Shown: positions 22,842-32,132, counted from the first letter of the stretch. The stretch is DNA of 47,166 bases from Calditrichota bacterium (GCA_020051775.1 JAGVQJ010000152.1:1-47166); one strand, 5' to 3'. The notes: generated by a model not told the origin, from the sequence alone. Program-made: numbers and translations.

Positions 22842-24890
22842 ATGCAGCCCGTTATCACTGTGCTAACCGCCACCTACAACCGGCCGCAATTGTTGCGTGA
22901 AGCCGTGCAATCCATCCTGGCCCAGACCTTCGCCGATTTCGAGTTGATCGTCATCAACGACGGCGGGCAAGATGTCAGTGAAATTCTGGCGAGTTTTAAG
23001 GATCGCCGCATCATCTATCTGAATCTCCCCGAAAACAACGGCAAAGCTCATGCGCTGAATTGCGGTATTGACATCGCTCGGGGGAAATACTGCGCCTATC
23101 TGGACGATGACGATCATTTTTTCCCACACCATCTGGCAACTCTTCTGACGGAACTCGAGGCCCATCCGGAGATAGACCTGGTCTATTCCGATTTCGAAGA
23201 GGTCCTTTACTCGAAAGAGCCGGACGGAAGCCGGCGGGAAATCGAAAGGAGCGTTACGTTCTCATCGGACTTCGACCGCACGGCTCTGCTCAAGATGAAT
23301 TACATCCCGCATCCCACTATATTGCACCGCAAGGAGATTTTAGATGCCTATGGCCATTTCGATGAGAGTTATCCTTGCCTGATTGACTGGGAGCTGTTTC
23401 ATCGGCTGGCGTTTTATTGCGAGTTTCGTCATCTAAAGAGAGTCACAGGCGAATATTTTATCAATCGCGATAAGGGCGACCACATCACCAACCTGCATAA
23501 CACTGAGCGCGATTCCTACATGGGGCATTTTCACCGCATCCGCCGGCAGCTTCCGCCCCGTCCCTGGAAATATGTTGAAGCCACGCCAACCGGCCTCCGG
23601 GTACGGCCAAAGCTCGAACCTTCTCGAGATTCAAGCAATTCCTACCTGGTCAGCATTATCATTCCAGTGCGCAATAAAGTGGATTTGACCCGTCAGTGCC
23701 TGGCTTCCATCCGCGAGACGCACCCTGTCATCAGCCACGAGATCATTATCGTGGACAACGCTTCGGACGACGGTTCCAGGGAATTCTTGCAGGCTCTGGC
23801 CGCGCAAAAGGAGATCACCTATCTCCGCAACGATCCTCCGCAACCATTTGCAACTTCATGCAATCGCGGCGCACACCTCGCCAAAGGTAAATATCTGCTC
23901 TTTCTGAACAATGATACGGTGGCTCTCCCCGGCTGGCTGGAAGAGCTTGTGCGGGTTGCGGAATCAGCCCCGGATATTGGGGCGGTAGGCGCCAAGCTAC
24001 TCTATCCGGATGGCACCATCCAACATGCCGGGGTTGCGTTCCATTTTTACACTCGGTGGAACAATGTTGGTCCCTATCACATTTTCAGGAAATTCCCGGC
24101 CGGTCACCCTGCTGTGATTAAACAGCGAGAATTCAACGCCGTAACAGGCGCGTGCCTGTTGACTCCTCAGGCCGTGTTCATTAACCTCGGCGGATTCGAT
24201 GAAAGATACATCAACTGCTTCGAGGATGTGGATTACTGTCTGCACCTGCGCTCGCGTGGCTACCGAATCATTTACACGCCCAAAGCGGAGCTGGTGCACT
24301 TCGAAGGGCAAACTGAAGGCCGCAACGATAACGTTCGCCGCTCATTTCTAGTTCTCCAGGAAAAATGGGGAAGCCGGCTATCCGCCGACGAGGGGCCGTA
24401 CTTATCAGAAGAGGGGTTGATTATTGAAGAGAATGATGAAAAGACCCTCTACTTGTTGGATATCAACGAGTTTCGACAATGGAAAGAGGCCATCTGCCAG
24501 ATCCTGGATTTGCACCAATGGCTAAGGGCGTCTGAAGAACTTGAGCAACTTGAAAAATTGGTGGGAACGAACAAACCGGACATTCTGGAAATGCGAGGGC
24601 GCTGGGCACTTGGCGTGGGTGACGGCGCCGGTGCCTGGCAGTCTTTTAACCGGGCACACAAGCTGGATCTTGGCAACGCCGGGCCGAAGTGGGGTCTGGT
24701 TCAGGCGGCGCTGGCACAGTCCAAACCGCTGGAAGCTCGCACCCGCTTACGCCGTCTGATGGCTGACCATCCCGATGATCCCAGGCAAGGTCAATGGCGC
24801 AAAACTCTTGAAGAGATTCGCGGCGTTCAGGGGGCGAGTTCGATATCGAAACAAGCTGCCTGCCTCGAACCGGCGGGGGAGAGTTGTTGA
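22842..24890 (+). CDS. Bifunctional family 2 glycosyltransferase with TPR-like tail
   Basis: Two GT-A domains. The first (residues 1-250) has ITVLTATYNRPQLLREAVQS, NDGGQD, YCAYLDDDDHFFPHHLATLL (DXD) and IDWELFHRL. The second (about 265-545) has VSIIIPVRNKVDLTRQCLAS, VDNASDDGS, YLLFLNNDTVALPGWLEELV, VGAKLLYPDGTIQHAGV and NCFEDVDYCLHLRSRGYRI, the rhamnosyl/GT2_7 type. The last ~120 residues are helical TPR-like repeats. GGGAG lies 8 nt upstream of the ATG. Expected to act in the cytoplasm on lipid-linked or protein-linked glycans. Confidence 0.88.
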   Translation: MQPVITVLTATYNRPQLLREAVQSILAQTFADFELIVINDGGQDVSEILASFKDRRIIYLNLPENNGKAHALNCGIDIARGKYCAYLDDDDHFFPHHLATLLTELEAHPEIDLVYSDFEEVLYSKEPDGSRREIERSVTFSSDFDRTALLKMNYIPHPTILHRKEILDAYGHFDESYPCLIDWELFHRLAFYCEFRHLKRVTGEYFINRDKGDHITNLHNTERDSYMGHFHRIRRQLPPRPWKYVEATPTGLRVRPKLEPSRDSSNSYLVSIIIPVRNKVDLTRQCLASIRETHPVISHEIIIVDNASDDGSREFLQALAAQKEITYLRNDPPQPFATSCNRGAHLAKGKYLLFLNNDTVALPGWLEELVRVAESAPDIGAVGAKLLYPDGTIQHAGVAFHFYTRWNNVGPYHIFRKFPAGHPAVIKQREFNAVTGACLLTPQAVFINLGGFDERYINCFEDVDYCLHLRSRGYRIIYTPKAELVHFEGQTEGRNDNVRRSFLVLQEKWGSRLSADEGPYLSEEGLIIEENDEKTLYLLDINEFRQWKEAICQILDLHQWLRASEELEQLEKLVGTNKPDILEMRGRWALGVGDGAGAWQSFNRAHKLDLGNAGPKWGLVQAALAQSKPLEARTRLRRLMADHPDDPRQGQWRKTLEEIRGVQGASSISKQAACLEPAGESC

Positions 24891-24908
24891 GAGGAATTAA
24901 TGCTGGCG

Positions 24909-25961
24909 TTATTTTAAATATCCAAGCTGCGAGAGAGTCTTCTGAACAATGGCCGCCACGCGCGCCTGGCCTTGGTCATTGAGGTGCATCCAGTCCCGAT
25001 CAGGATCAGCAAAGAATTCCCGGTTGTTCTCGCGGGACAATTCGGCGGCGGCGTCCGCCAGAGGGATGGAATCACGGGCGGCCGTCTGCCGTATGATCTC
25101 CAGGTATGGCCGGTGATTTTTCAAAGCCCAAGAGGCTTCAATAGGGTAGGAAGGTTCAGGTTCAGTCCAGAAAATGACGGGAACCCCGCGATCCTGGCAC
25201 CAACGAGCCATAGCTAAAAAATTAGATTGATAATCCTGCACGGAAACACGGGGAGTCTCAGGTACGGGTGGGGATCCCAGCAACCTGCGATATAGTGCAG
25301 ATTCGTGGAAGCGCTGATACAGGGGATGAATCAAATATCCTGTTATCGTGGCGCCGAAGATAAAACTGGGCGAGTATTCAAACTGCTTTCCTCGTCGCAC
25401 TGCAGGCGGGCCGTCCGGCGCCAGATCCAGCAGTGAGTCGTTCCAGCCGAACGCGACCAACAGAACGTCCGGTTGCAGTCTCTCCAGATAATGTTCAACG
25501 AACTGTCGGCCGTGCCAGCTTGAATAACCGGGGACGGCAGCGTTGACGACCTCATAGCATCGCTTACCGGCCTGATCATTGAGCTGCCTCTCCAGGGAGG
25601 CGCTGAACGTTCCTTCCATGCAAGAGGCTCCATGACCGAACGATACCGATCCCCCCAGCGCTACGACACGGACCAGACCAGGCGGTTTGGTAACCTCGAA
25701 GTCGCGACCCAAGAACCCATCCCGGTTGATCTCAGCGTAACGGAATCCCAGCAATTCCCCCCGGTAGCCGGGATTGAATTTCCAGATCAGCCACGGATCC
25801 GATCTGAATCTCCGCACATCCAGCAGAGGTGTATTGAAAAAAAGATGGGAACCAATTCTGAGACCGGCTTCGGTCACAATCAGGAGATACAGCAGGTAGA
25901 GCAGGAAACGAAAACCTTGTTTCACACCGCGTTCCATAACATCATGGAATAATATGAACAT
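24909..25961 (-). CDS. SGNH/GDSL-family hydrolase with N-terminal membrane anchor
   Basis: Hydrophobic anchor (GFRFLLYLLYLLIVTEAGL) then an SGNH fold: block I VALGGSVSFGHGAS (Ser), NAAVPGYSSWHG (Gly block), LLVAFGWNDSLLDL (GxND) and DRDWMHLNDQGQ (Asp-x-x-His). About 350 residues. Such proteins are esterases or O-acetyl-transferring/deacetylating enzymes on glycans; it converges with the glycan genes and may trim or acylate the product. The start is uncertain: ATG 25961, ATG 25937 and GTG 26003 are possible, none with a strong ribosome-binding site. Confidence 0.82.
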   Translation of the reverse strand: MFILFHDVMERGVKQGFRFLLYLLYLLIVTEAGLRIGSHLFFNTPLLDVRRFRSDPWLIWKFNPGYRGELLGFRYAEINRDGFLGRDFEVTKPPGLVRVVALGGSVSFGHGASCMEGTFSASLERQLNDQAGKRCYEVVNAAVPGYSSWHGRQFVEHYLERLQPDVLLVAFGWNDSLLDLAPDGPPAVRRGKQFEYSPSFIFGATITGYLIHPLYQRFHESALYRRLLGSPPVPETPRVSVQDYQSNFLAMARWCQDRGVPVIFWTEPEPSYPIEASWALKNHRPYLEIIRQTAARDSIPLADAAAELSRENNREFFADPDRDWMHLNDQGQARVAAIVQKTLSQLGYLK

Positions 25962-26117
25962 TTTCACTTTGGATTGCAACTGAAAATTGAGCGAATCAAT
26001 CACCGGCAGGCAGTGGAAACAGTAAAATGGGGACGCGCTTCAGGCGTCCCCATTGTTTTTGTGTCTTGTGGGCTCGGGCAGGAGATTGTCGGAAGAAGAT
26101 GTCCGATACTATGGTAA

Positions 26118-26226
26118 CAAGGGGCTTCAGCCCCTTGAAGGTAACCAGGCACACTCTAGTAGCAAGGGGCTTAAGCCCCTTGTTGAAATGCAGTATAATC
26201 CGGTCGCAAGGAGCTGAAGCCCCTTG
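26118..26226. repeat. Cluster of three CAAGGGGCTTnAGCCCCTTG hairpins
   Basis: Palindromes at 26118-26137 (CAAGGGGCTTCAGCCCCTTG), 26163-26182 (TTAAG centre) and 26207-26226 (one arm changed). The first two are separated by a 25-nt spacer that recurs with one difference at 27403-27427. The cluster starts 20 nt after the stop of the minus-strand T9SS paralogue 1. Confidence 0.9.
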
Positions 26227-26246
26227 TTGATGACCTGGCGATAACC

Positions 26247-27296
26247 TCACTTCAGCAGCGTCAGGTTGCGCCCGATTTGGAATCCGTTTGAAGTTAGACG
26301 AGCGAGATACACTCCGCTGGACAACGCCGCACCGTCAAATGAGACCTGGTACGCGCCCGGTTGATAGTAGCCTTGAATCAGGCGGGATACTTGTCTCCCG
26401 GCGGCATCGAAAACCACCAAAGAGACATCGCCGGGTTGCGGCAAGGTAAACGACAGCATGGTGGAGGCGTTAAAAGGATTGGGGTACCCAGAGTTCAGTT
26501 CCAGCGTGGTCGGCATGACCAATGGAGTGGGCAAGGATCGCACGGCCGTGACATCCGTCAGCCGCCCGAACTGACCCGTAGTGAAGTTCGGATTGCTCTC
26601 ATTCCCGAGGGAGGCTATATACACCTGACTACCCCGTCCCGCCACAACCCAGGTGTAACTCCAACTCGAACTCGTACTGATGGGATTGCCGAGATAGTAT
26701 GTGGTGATGATGGCATGTGATTGCACACGAAGACAGGGGAAGGATCCGGTGATGTCAATGACCGTTCCCCAGCCATCCACCACGTAATGCACGGAATCCC
26801 TGGTTAAATAATCCGGGAAAAACGAGGGGAAATTGAAGGCCGTGTCCCACTCATCACCATAACTGATGGGGAAATTGTAAATCGTATTACCGCCATCGTA
26901 AATAATGGTATCGGACATGTTGGGAGTTACGAAGGCAGTGCCCAGGATGGTTGCGCTTGAGGGAGTGACATTAAAAAATGTATAGTTGTCAATACCGGCC
27001 CCCCCAGGGTAATCTGCCACACGATTCGCCGTGGGGAAAACTGGGACGAAAGGCGTTTGGCTGGGTAGAATCCAATTTTCGGGGTAGTCGTAGTCGGTTG
27101 GCATGAGGCTGAAATTCCAAACCTGATTAGGCCCTGAAGGTCCGGCATTTACGGTCACCGCACTCGAAGTCCAGCTATAATGGATGGTCGTGCCGGGCTC
27201 GGTGGGGATATCGCCGACATTAATGACGGGTTGCGCTTGCAAACCAGTAACACAGATGATCATCGCGAGCAACGCATAACGGATGGATACGGACAT
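26247..27296 (-). CDS. T9SS-sorted secreted protein, tandem paralogue 1
   Basis: 349 residues: signal peptide (LLAMIICVTGLQAQ), a beta-rich body of unknown function starting INVGDIPTEPGTTIHYSWTS and containing conserved PNQVWNFS, WGTVIDITGSFPCLRVQSHA and SYTWVVAGRGSQVYIAS, and a T9SS type A sorting domain (YPNPFNASTMLSFTLPQPGD, VFDAAGRQVSRLI, GVYLARLTSNG, LTLLK). GGAGG lies before the ATG. Same architecture and order of motifs as the next two genes. Presumably exported to the cell surface. Confidence 0.82.
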   Translation of the reverse strand: MSVSIRYALLAMIICVTGLQAQPVINVGDIPTEPGTTIHYSWTSSAVTVNAGPSGPNQVWNFSLMPTDYDYPENWILPSQTPFVPVFPTANRVADYPGGAGIDNYTFFNVTPSSATILGTAFVTPNMSDTIIYDGGNTIYNFPISYGDEWDTAFNFPSFFPDYLTRDSVHYVVDGWGTVIDITGSFPCLRVQSHAIITTYYLGNPISTSSSWSYTWVVAGRGSQVYIASLGNESNPNFTTGQFGRLTDVTAVRSLPTPLVMPTTLELNSGYPNPFNASTMLSFTLPQPGDVSLVVFDAAGRQVSRLIQGYYQPGAYQVSFDGAALSSGVYLARLTSNGFQIGRNLTLLK

Positions 27297-27382
27297 GATT
27301 CCTCCGAGTTGTCATTGAAATCATTGGTTCGGGACTTGATGGCTGAGGTAGTGCCGGACGGGGACGTCCGGCACCACCGTAA

Positions 27383-27447
27383 CAAGGGGCTTCAGCCCCT
27401 TGAAGGTAACCAGGCACACTCTAGTCGCAAGGAGCTGAAGCCCCTTG
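27383..27447. repeat. Pair of CAAGGGGCTTnAGCCCCTTG hairpins with conserved 25-nt spacer
   Basis: 27383-27402 and 27428-27447, the spacer (27403-27427) matching 26138-26162 at 24 of 25 positions. The pair ends 17 nt 3' of the stop of paralogue 2. The whole pair, not just one hairpin, is the duplicated unit. Confidence 0.9.
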
Positions 27448-27464
27448 TTATGGTGGTGCTAACC

Positions 27465-28505
27465 TTATTTCAACAGCGTCAGGTTGGTAGACGCCTGATA
27501 ACTGCCGGAGTTCAATCGAGCGTAGTACACACCGCTGGGTAGCGCAGCGCCATTGAATGGGACTTGGTACGCGCCCGGTTGATAATGCCCTTGAACCAGG
27601 TGGGATACCGGCCTACCGGCAGCATCGAAGATAGTCAGGGAAACCTCTCCCGGTTGTGGCAACGTGAAGGTCAACATCGTCGAGGCGTTAAAGGGATTGG
27701 GATAGGCGGATTTTAATTCCAGATTCGTCGGCATCGCGATCGGATCCGGCAGCGATTGGACACCCAGGACGCCGGTAATGCGCGAGAAATATCCTTGGGT
27801 GAAATTCTGGTTCGGTTCATCAGACGCCGAGACAATCGTTATCTGCGCTCCACGACCGGCGACCAGCCAGGAATACGACCAATTGGTGGTGGTGAAGGGG
27901 AAGCCGAAATAGGAGACGGTAAAAGTGGTATGCGCCCGAATGCGCAGGCAGGGCCAGGTGCCAGCCAAATCGGTCAAGGTTCCCCAGGCGTCAACTTCGC
28001 TGCGGGTGGAATCATAAAAACTGCCGCCCTGATAATTATACCGATATACGGTATTCCATTGAGCGCCATAAGTCACCGGGAAGGGGTAAGATGGTTGAGT
28101 GTTGGTGTACGAGATGTACCAACTGCTGTCCGGGGTGACGACGCCGGTGCCCAATATCGTGATATAGGTAGGCGTAAGCACGTAATAGGTGTAAGAATGT
28201 TCGTTCGCCGCCTCGGTCATGTCGGAACAACGATTGGCCGTAGGGTATTGCGCGAAGAAGGGCGTGGAACTGGGGTCCACCCAATTCTGTATTCTGGCCA
28301 CACCCGCCGCTCTGCCGGTAAAATCCCAGGTTTGATTCGGCCCATCCTCGCCCAGATCCACCGGGCCCAGCACCCAGTCGGAAGCCATATTAATCGTGGT
28401 GCCGGGATTGGTGGGGAAATCGGTGTAGGTAAGGACTGGTTGAGCCTGCAAAACCACCACTGAAAAGGCCGTTAGCAGCAGGGCGTTTAGGAAAAGCGGT
28501 TTCAT
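27465..28505 (-). CDS. T9SS-sorted secreted protein, tandem paralogue 2
   Basis: 346 residues with signal peptide (FLNALLLTAFSVVVLQAQ) and the same body: YTDFPTNPGTTINMASDWVL, PNQTWDFTG, WGTLTDLAGTWPCLRIRAHT, SYSWLVAGRGAQITIVSASD. The C-terminal sorting domain (YPNPFNASTMLTFTLPQPGE, IFDAAGRPVSHLVQGHYQPG, GVYYARL) is nearly the same as in paralogue 1. GGAGGAATT precedes the ATG. Function unknown. Confidence 0.82.
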   Translation of the reverse strand: MKPLFLNALLLTAFSVVVLQAQPVLTYTDFPTNPGTTINMASDWVLGPVDLGEDGPNQTWDFTGRAAGVARIQNWVDPSSTPFFAQYPTANRCSDMTEAANEHSYTYYVLTPTYITILGTGVVTPDSSWYISYTNTQPSYPFPVTYGAQWNTVYRYNYQGGSFYDSTRSEVDAWGTLTDLAGTWPCLRIRAHTTFTVSYFGFPFTTTNWSYSWLVAGRGAQITIVSASDEPNQNFTQGYFSRITGVLGVQSLPDPIAMPTNLELKSAYPNPFNASTMLTFTLPQPGEVSLTIFDAAGRPVSHLVQGHYQPGAYQVPFNGAALPSGVYYARLNSGSYQASTNLTLLK

Positions 28506-28707
28506 AATTCCTCCGATAAGGTTCTGGATGGGTTTAGAAGAACTACGCTGAATACACCGAAATCTTTGATAGAAAAGCAGTTATTTTGCGATTAAGTATC
28601 AATATGAGAAGACGCTCAGCGGGGAGTCTCTCTGGGTGGAATATTGTGGGTCGCTCTCGCCTGGCGGCAGGTAGGGTTATGCACGACGGCGTTCCACGCG
28701 GCAGCAA

Positions 28708-28775
28708 CAAGGGGCTTCAGTCCCTTGCCAATGTCACATCGTCTCCCCCCGGTAACAAGGGGCCTAGGCCCCTTG
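28708..28775. repeat. Pair of CAAGGGGCTTnAGCCCCTTG-type hairpins
   Basis: 28708-28727 (one arm TCCCTTG) and 28756-28775 (centre CCTAGG), separated by 28 nt. The pair ends 20 nt 3' of the stop of paralogue 3. The spacer differs from the other two pairs, so this pair is an older or independent insertion. The rest of 28506-28795 holds no gene. Confidence 0.88.
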
Positions 28776-28795
28776 TTGTAGCCATTAAAGCGGCC

Positions 28796-29842
28796 TCACT
28801 TCAGCAGGGTGATTTGGCGGGATTCCTGGCGGCCGTTTGCAATCAATCGCGCGTAGTAAACTCCGCTGGCCAACGCCGCGCCCTCGAATGAGACTTGATA
28901 CGCGCCGGGTTGATAACGCCCCTGAACCAGGTTCGATACATGCCGTCCGGCAGCATCGAAAATGGAAAGCGATACGTCACCCTGTTGCGGTAAAGTAAAG
29001 GTTAAAACCGTCGCGGCATTGAAGGGATTGGGAAACGCCGGGTGCAACTCCAGCAATGTAGGCAGGATTTGTGGAGTAGGCAGCTGCAACACCGCGGTGA
29101 TGGAGGCAATCCGAGTAACAAATCCCATGGTAAAATTGGGATTGGTTTCATTCGTAACGGAGGAAATGGAGATTTGGCTGCCACGCACAGGGACATTCCA
29201 GGAATACACCCAAAGGGTATTGGTCGCAGTCAAGATGCCGTTCGTGTAGGTCATGAGGAAGAAATGCTGCTTGTAGCGCAGGCAAGGGTAGGTGCCGGTT
29301 TGATCGGTTAGCGTGCCCCAGGCATCAACCTCCGAGATGCTGGAATCCAGGACTGTAATCGTCGGTGAGTTTGGATGCTCGAATACGGAAGTCCACTGCA
29401 ACCCATACGTCGCCGGGAACAGGAAAGTCGGCTCAGTTCGGGTGAAAATCGAAACACTGTAAATGGTGTCTTGAGAGGTCAGGCCATTTCCCAGTGGGGT
29501 GAAACCACTCGAATTCAGGAAGCTAAAGCTGTAGGATTTAAAATTTCCCAGGTCAATTTCCACGGCGCGATTAGCCGTGGGGAATTGGGCGGCGAAAGGC
29601 GTGGAACCGGGAGACACCCAGGGGACGGCCCACCCTTGAGGAAGATTCAGCGAGCTAAAATTCCAGGTTCGATTGGCTCCGTCCTCCCCCAGATTCACAG
29701 GAATAGTGTTAGCTCCAGTCATGTTGTAGTAGACCGTAGTCCCCGGGCTGCCGGGGACGTCATTGGAAGTAATCGTGATTTGTGCTTGAACGACGCAATT
29801 CAACATAAACATCATTAGCATCCCGCGAATGAGCTTATACAT
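28796..29842 (-). CDS. T9SS-sorted secreted protein, tandem paralogue 3
   Basis: 348 residues, signal peptide (GMLMMFMLNCVVQAQ), body ITSNDVPGSPGTTVYYNMTG, ANRTWNFSSL, WGTLTDQTGTYPCLRYKQHF, YSWNVPVRGSQISISSVTNE, and sorting domain FPNPFNAATVLTFTLPQQGD, IFDAAGRHVSNLVQGRYQPG, GVYYARL. GGGAGG precedes the ATG at 29842. More diverged than paralogues 1 and 2. It is divergent from the M28 peptidase gene. Confidence 0.82.
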   Translation of the reverse strand: MYKLIRGMLMMFMLNCVVQAQITITSNDVPGSPGTTVYYNMTGANTIPVNLGEDGANRTWNFSSLNLPQGWAVPWVSPGSTPFAAQFPTANRAVEIDLGNFKSYSFSFLNSSGFTPLGNGLTSQDTIYSVSIFTRTEPTFLFPATYGLQWTSVFEHPNSPTITVLDSSISEVDAWGTLTDQTGTYPCLRYKQHFFLMTYTNGILTATNTLWVYSWNVPVRGSQISISSVTNETNPNFTMGFVTRIASITAVLQLPTPQILPTLLELHPAFPNPFNAATVLTFTLPQQGDVSLSIFDAAGRHVSNLVQGRYQPGAYQVSFEGAALASGVYYARLIANGRQESRQITLLK

Positions 29843-29875
29843 AACACCTCCCTTAAGACATGTGAATGCTCGCTA

Positions 29876-29905
29876 TTGATTTAAAGCTTGCATTGTATAT
29901 ATAAA
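29876..29905 (+). promoter_or_regulatory. Possible promoter of the M28 peptidase gene
   Basis: TTGATT (29876-29881), 18-nt spacer, TATAAA (29900-29905) in the short divergent region. AAAGGA 6 nt before the ATG at 29949 is the likely ribosome-binding site; an AAGGAGG further up leads only to a short frame ending at the ATG. Confidence 0.4.
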
Positions 29906-29948
29906 ATACGTAAATTCAAGGAGGAACATTGATTTTAAAGGACCGATC

Positions 29949-32132
29949 ATGAAGTTTATCAGGTATCTTTCAGTAGTCATTCTGGGGTGGGCCACCGCCA
30001 CTTCAGCCGCGCCGTTCGACGGGCAGTCCGCCCGGCTCTATCTGGACACCTTATGCAGTCGGGAATTCGCCGGACGCAAAAGCGGCGATCCAGAGATGGC
30101 CAAATGCGAGCGCTGGGCGGCGGATAACTTCAAGTTGTTCGGGTTGGAACCGGGCGGCAGCGAAGGTTACCTGCAACCGTTTCCCATCCTCAACAACCGG
30201 GAAATGAAAGCCTCATTGGAGCTGATCAGCGGCATTCATGGCCGCAAAAAATACGGCAACGGCGAAGATTTCCACACCAACACCAATTCCGGGTCGGGAA
30301 AGGTGCAGGCCGAAGTGGTCTTTGCCGGGTATGGTATCTGTGAACCGGGCATGGAACGGGATGATTTCGCGGGAATTGACCTTAAGGGGAAGATTGCCTT
30401 GATCTACAAGGCTGTGCCGGGATCCGAGCGTCTCTGGGATAAACAGCGCTGGCGCGATTACAAGCTTACGAAAGCGGTACAGCATGGGGCGGTGGCGGTG
30501 ATCTTTGTCAATGACCAATATGCCATATCCGGTGCGGCGCTGCATCAGGACGCCTTTTTCCCTCAGGTGCCGGTGATCATCGTATCCGAGCATGTCGCCG
30601 ACGACCTCTTTCGGGGTTCGGGCAAGCGGTACGCAAACGTCAAGAAGGCTTTGGAGAAAGCACCCCAATCCTTCGCCACCGGCAATATTGTCAGGCTGGA
30701 AGTCCGCATGAGGCACAATCCCGAGGCTCGGGCCGCCAATGTTATCGGGGTGCTTCACGGGTCGGATTCCACCCTGATGGATGAATGGATTGTGGTCGGC
30801 GGGCACATGGATCACAATGGCGTCAACGCCGAAGGGGATGTATTTTACGGTGCGGATGACAACGCTTCCGGCGCGGCCATCATGCTGGAACTGGCGCGAG
30901 GTTTTGCCTCCCGCTACCCCACGCCCAAGCGCAGTTTGATGTTCATGGAATTCGCCGCCGAAGAGCAAGGTCTATTGGGGTCGCAGTGGTTCGTGGATCA
31001 TCCCACCATCCCGAAAGACAAAATCGCCGCCATGATCAACTTCGACTGTTGCGGCATGGGGTCGGGTGGCGTGGGTTTCGGCGGAGCGGAACATTTCCCC
31101 GAAATCTGGCAGGCGTATGAGGCGCAGATGGATTCTGGGACACGAGCCAACCTGACTCTCAGCACGATCTGGCACGGGGGATCGGACAATTCGTCATTCC
31201 AGGATGCGGGGATTCCGACGTTCAATTATTGGTCGTCCGGCGACCGGCCTTTCTACCACCACCAGGAGGATTTACCCGGACAGATCGCGACTACTACCCT
31301 GGGGAAGGTGGGACAGGAAGCGTCGAATTTCATTCAGTTCATGGCGAATTGGGAGAAGCCGGTGATCACCGAGAACTACAAGGAACGGGCATGGTTGTAC
31401 TCGGCCTGCAGTATCTTTCTTAACGGTTATGGCAGACCGCCTTTGCAAGAGGTTGATGTATGGGCTGAGACCATGAAAAATAACCATGACCAACAAGGAT
31501 TGAAATGTGCCGTGGTCAGTATCAGTCCGGAAGATCCCTTTGGCGACGTAGATTTCTGGCGGCAATTTTGCAAGAACCATAACTTTTCCTTTGTGACCGG
31601 TAAAGATGGCATTCGCGAGGCTATGCGCAAACAAAAATTAGCGGTGTTGCCGGTGATATCAAATATAGCCGTGATGGATGTCGAAGCTGTATATTTGCGC
31701 AATCTGGCGATGATGGGAATAAAGATCGCGAGTGTCGGTCAAGCAGAAACAGATAGTTCCAAACGGGCAAAGGCGATTAATGAAGCGGCTGAACTGGGGA
31801 TGACGTTTATCTGCGAAGCTGCTTTAAGGCACCTTCTTCCCCAGAAAAGCAAACGGATTCTCGTTTACTCCAACCTTCCCGATAAAGTTGATCTTCCCGC
31901 GAAAGAGGAGTTGGACAAAGTGCGATTGGTTTTCCCCTACAACTTGGAAACTGCCTTTGACCATGAAACGATCAAACCTGATTCAGGAGGGATTGTCAGC
32001 AGAGTAGTTGCTCTCGATTTCTGGACGAATGGCCCCTTATCGGGGAGCCTGATAAAGCTTGAGCAGGCCGGCTTCAGCGGGCAGGAAATCGTATACATGA
32101 TGGGGGAGAATCTGTTGGAGGTGCTGCCGTAA
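29949..32132 (+). CDS. Secreted M28 zinc aminopeptidase with PA domain and M19-like C-terminal region
   Basis: 727 residues with a signal peptide (YLSVVILGWATATSAAP). A PA domain (about 120-225) is inserted before the metallopeptidase. M28 zinc ligands are clear: GGHMDHNG (His), YGADDNASG (Asp), FAAEEQGLLGS (catalytic and metal Glu), INFDCCG (Asp), FYHHQED (His). The last ~240 residues are not part of M28. They contain LPVISNIAVMDVEAVYLRNL, AMMGIKIASV, AINEAAELGMTFICEAALR, KRILVYSNLP and a final LIKLEQAGFSGQEIVYMMGE-NLLEVL, which read like a degenerate membrane-dipeptidase (M19) TIM barrel without its metal-binding His/Asp residues. Probably a surface or periplasmic peptidase; substrate unknown. 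Confidence 0.85.
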   Translation: MKFIRYLSVVILGWATATSAAPFDGQSARLYLDTLCSREFAGRKSGDPEMAKCERWAADNFKLFGLEPGGSEGYLQPFPILNNREMKASLELISGIHGRKKYGNGEDFHTNTNSGSGKVQAEVVFAGYGICEPGMERDDFAGIDLKGKIALIYKAVPGSERLWDKQRWRDYKLTKAVQHGAVAVIFVNDQYAISGAALHQDAFFPQVPVIIVSEHVADDLFRGSGKRYANVKKALEKAPQSFATGNIVRLEVRMRHNPEARAANVIGVLHGSDSTLMDEWIVVGGHMDHNGVNAEGDVFYGADDNASGAAIMLELARGFASRYPTPKRSLMFMEFAAEEQGLLGSQWFVDHPTIPKDKIAAMINFDCCGMGSGGVGFGGAEHFPEIWQAYEAQMDSGTRANLTLSTIWHGGSDNSSFQDAGIPTFNYWSSGDRPFYHHQEDLPGQIATTTLGKVGQEASNFIQFMANWEKPVITENYKERAWLYSACSIFLNGYGRPPLQEVDVWAETMKNNHDQQGLKCAVVSISPEDPFGDVDFWRQFCKNHNFSFVTGKDGIREAMRKQKLAVLPVISNIAVMDVEAVYLRNLAMMGIKIASVGQAETDSSKRAKAINEAAELGMTFICEAALRHLLPQKSKRILVYSNLPDKVDLPAKEELDKVRLVFPYNLETAFDHETIKPDSGGIVSRVVALDFWTNGPLSGSLIKLEQAGFSGQEIVYMMGENLLEVLP

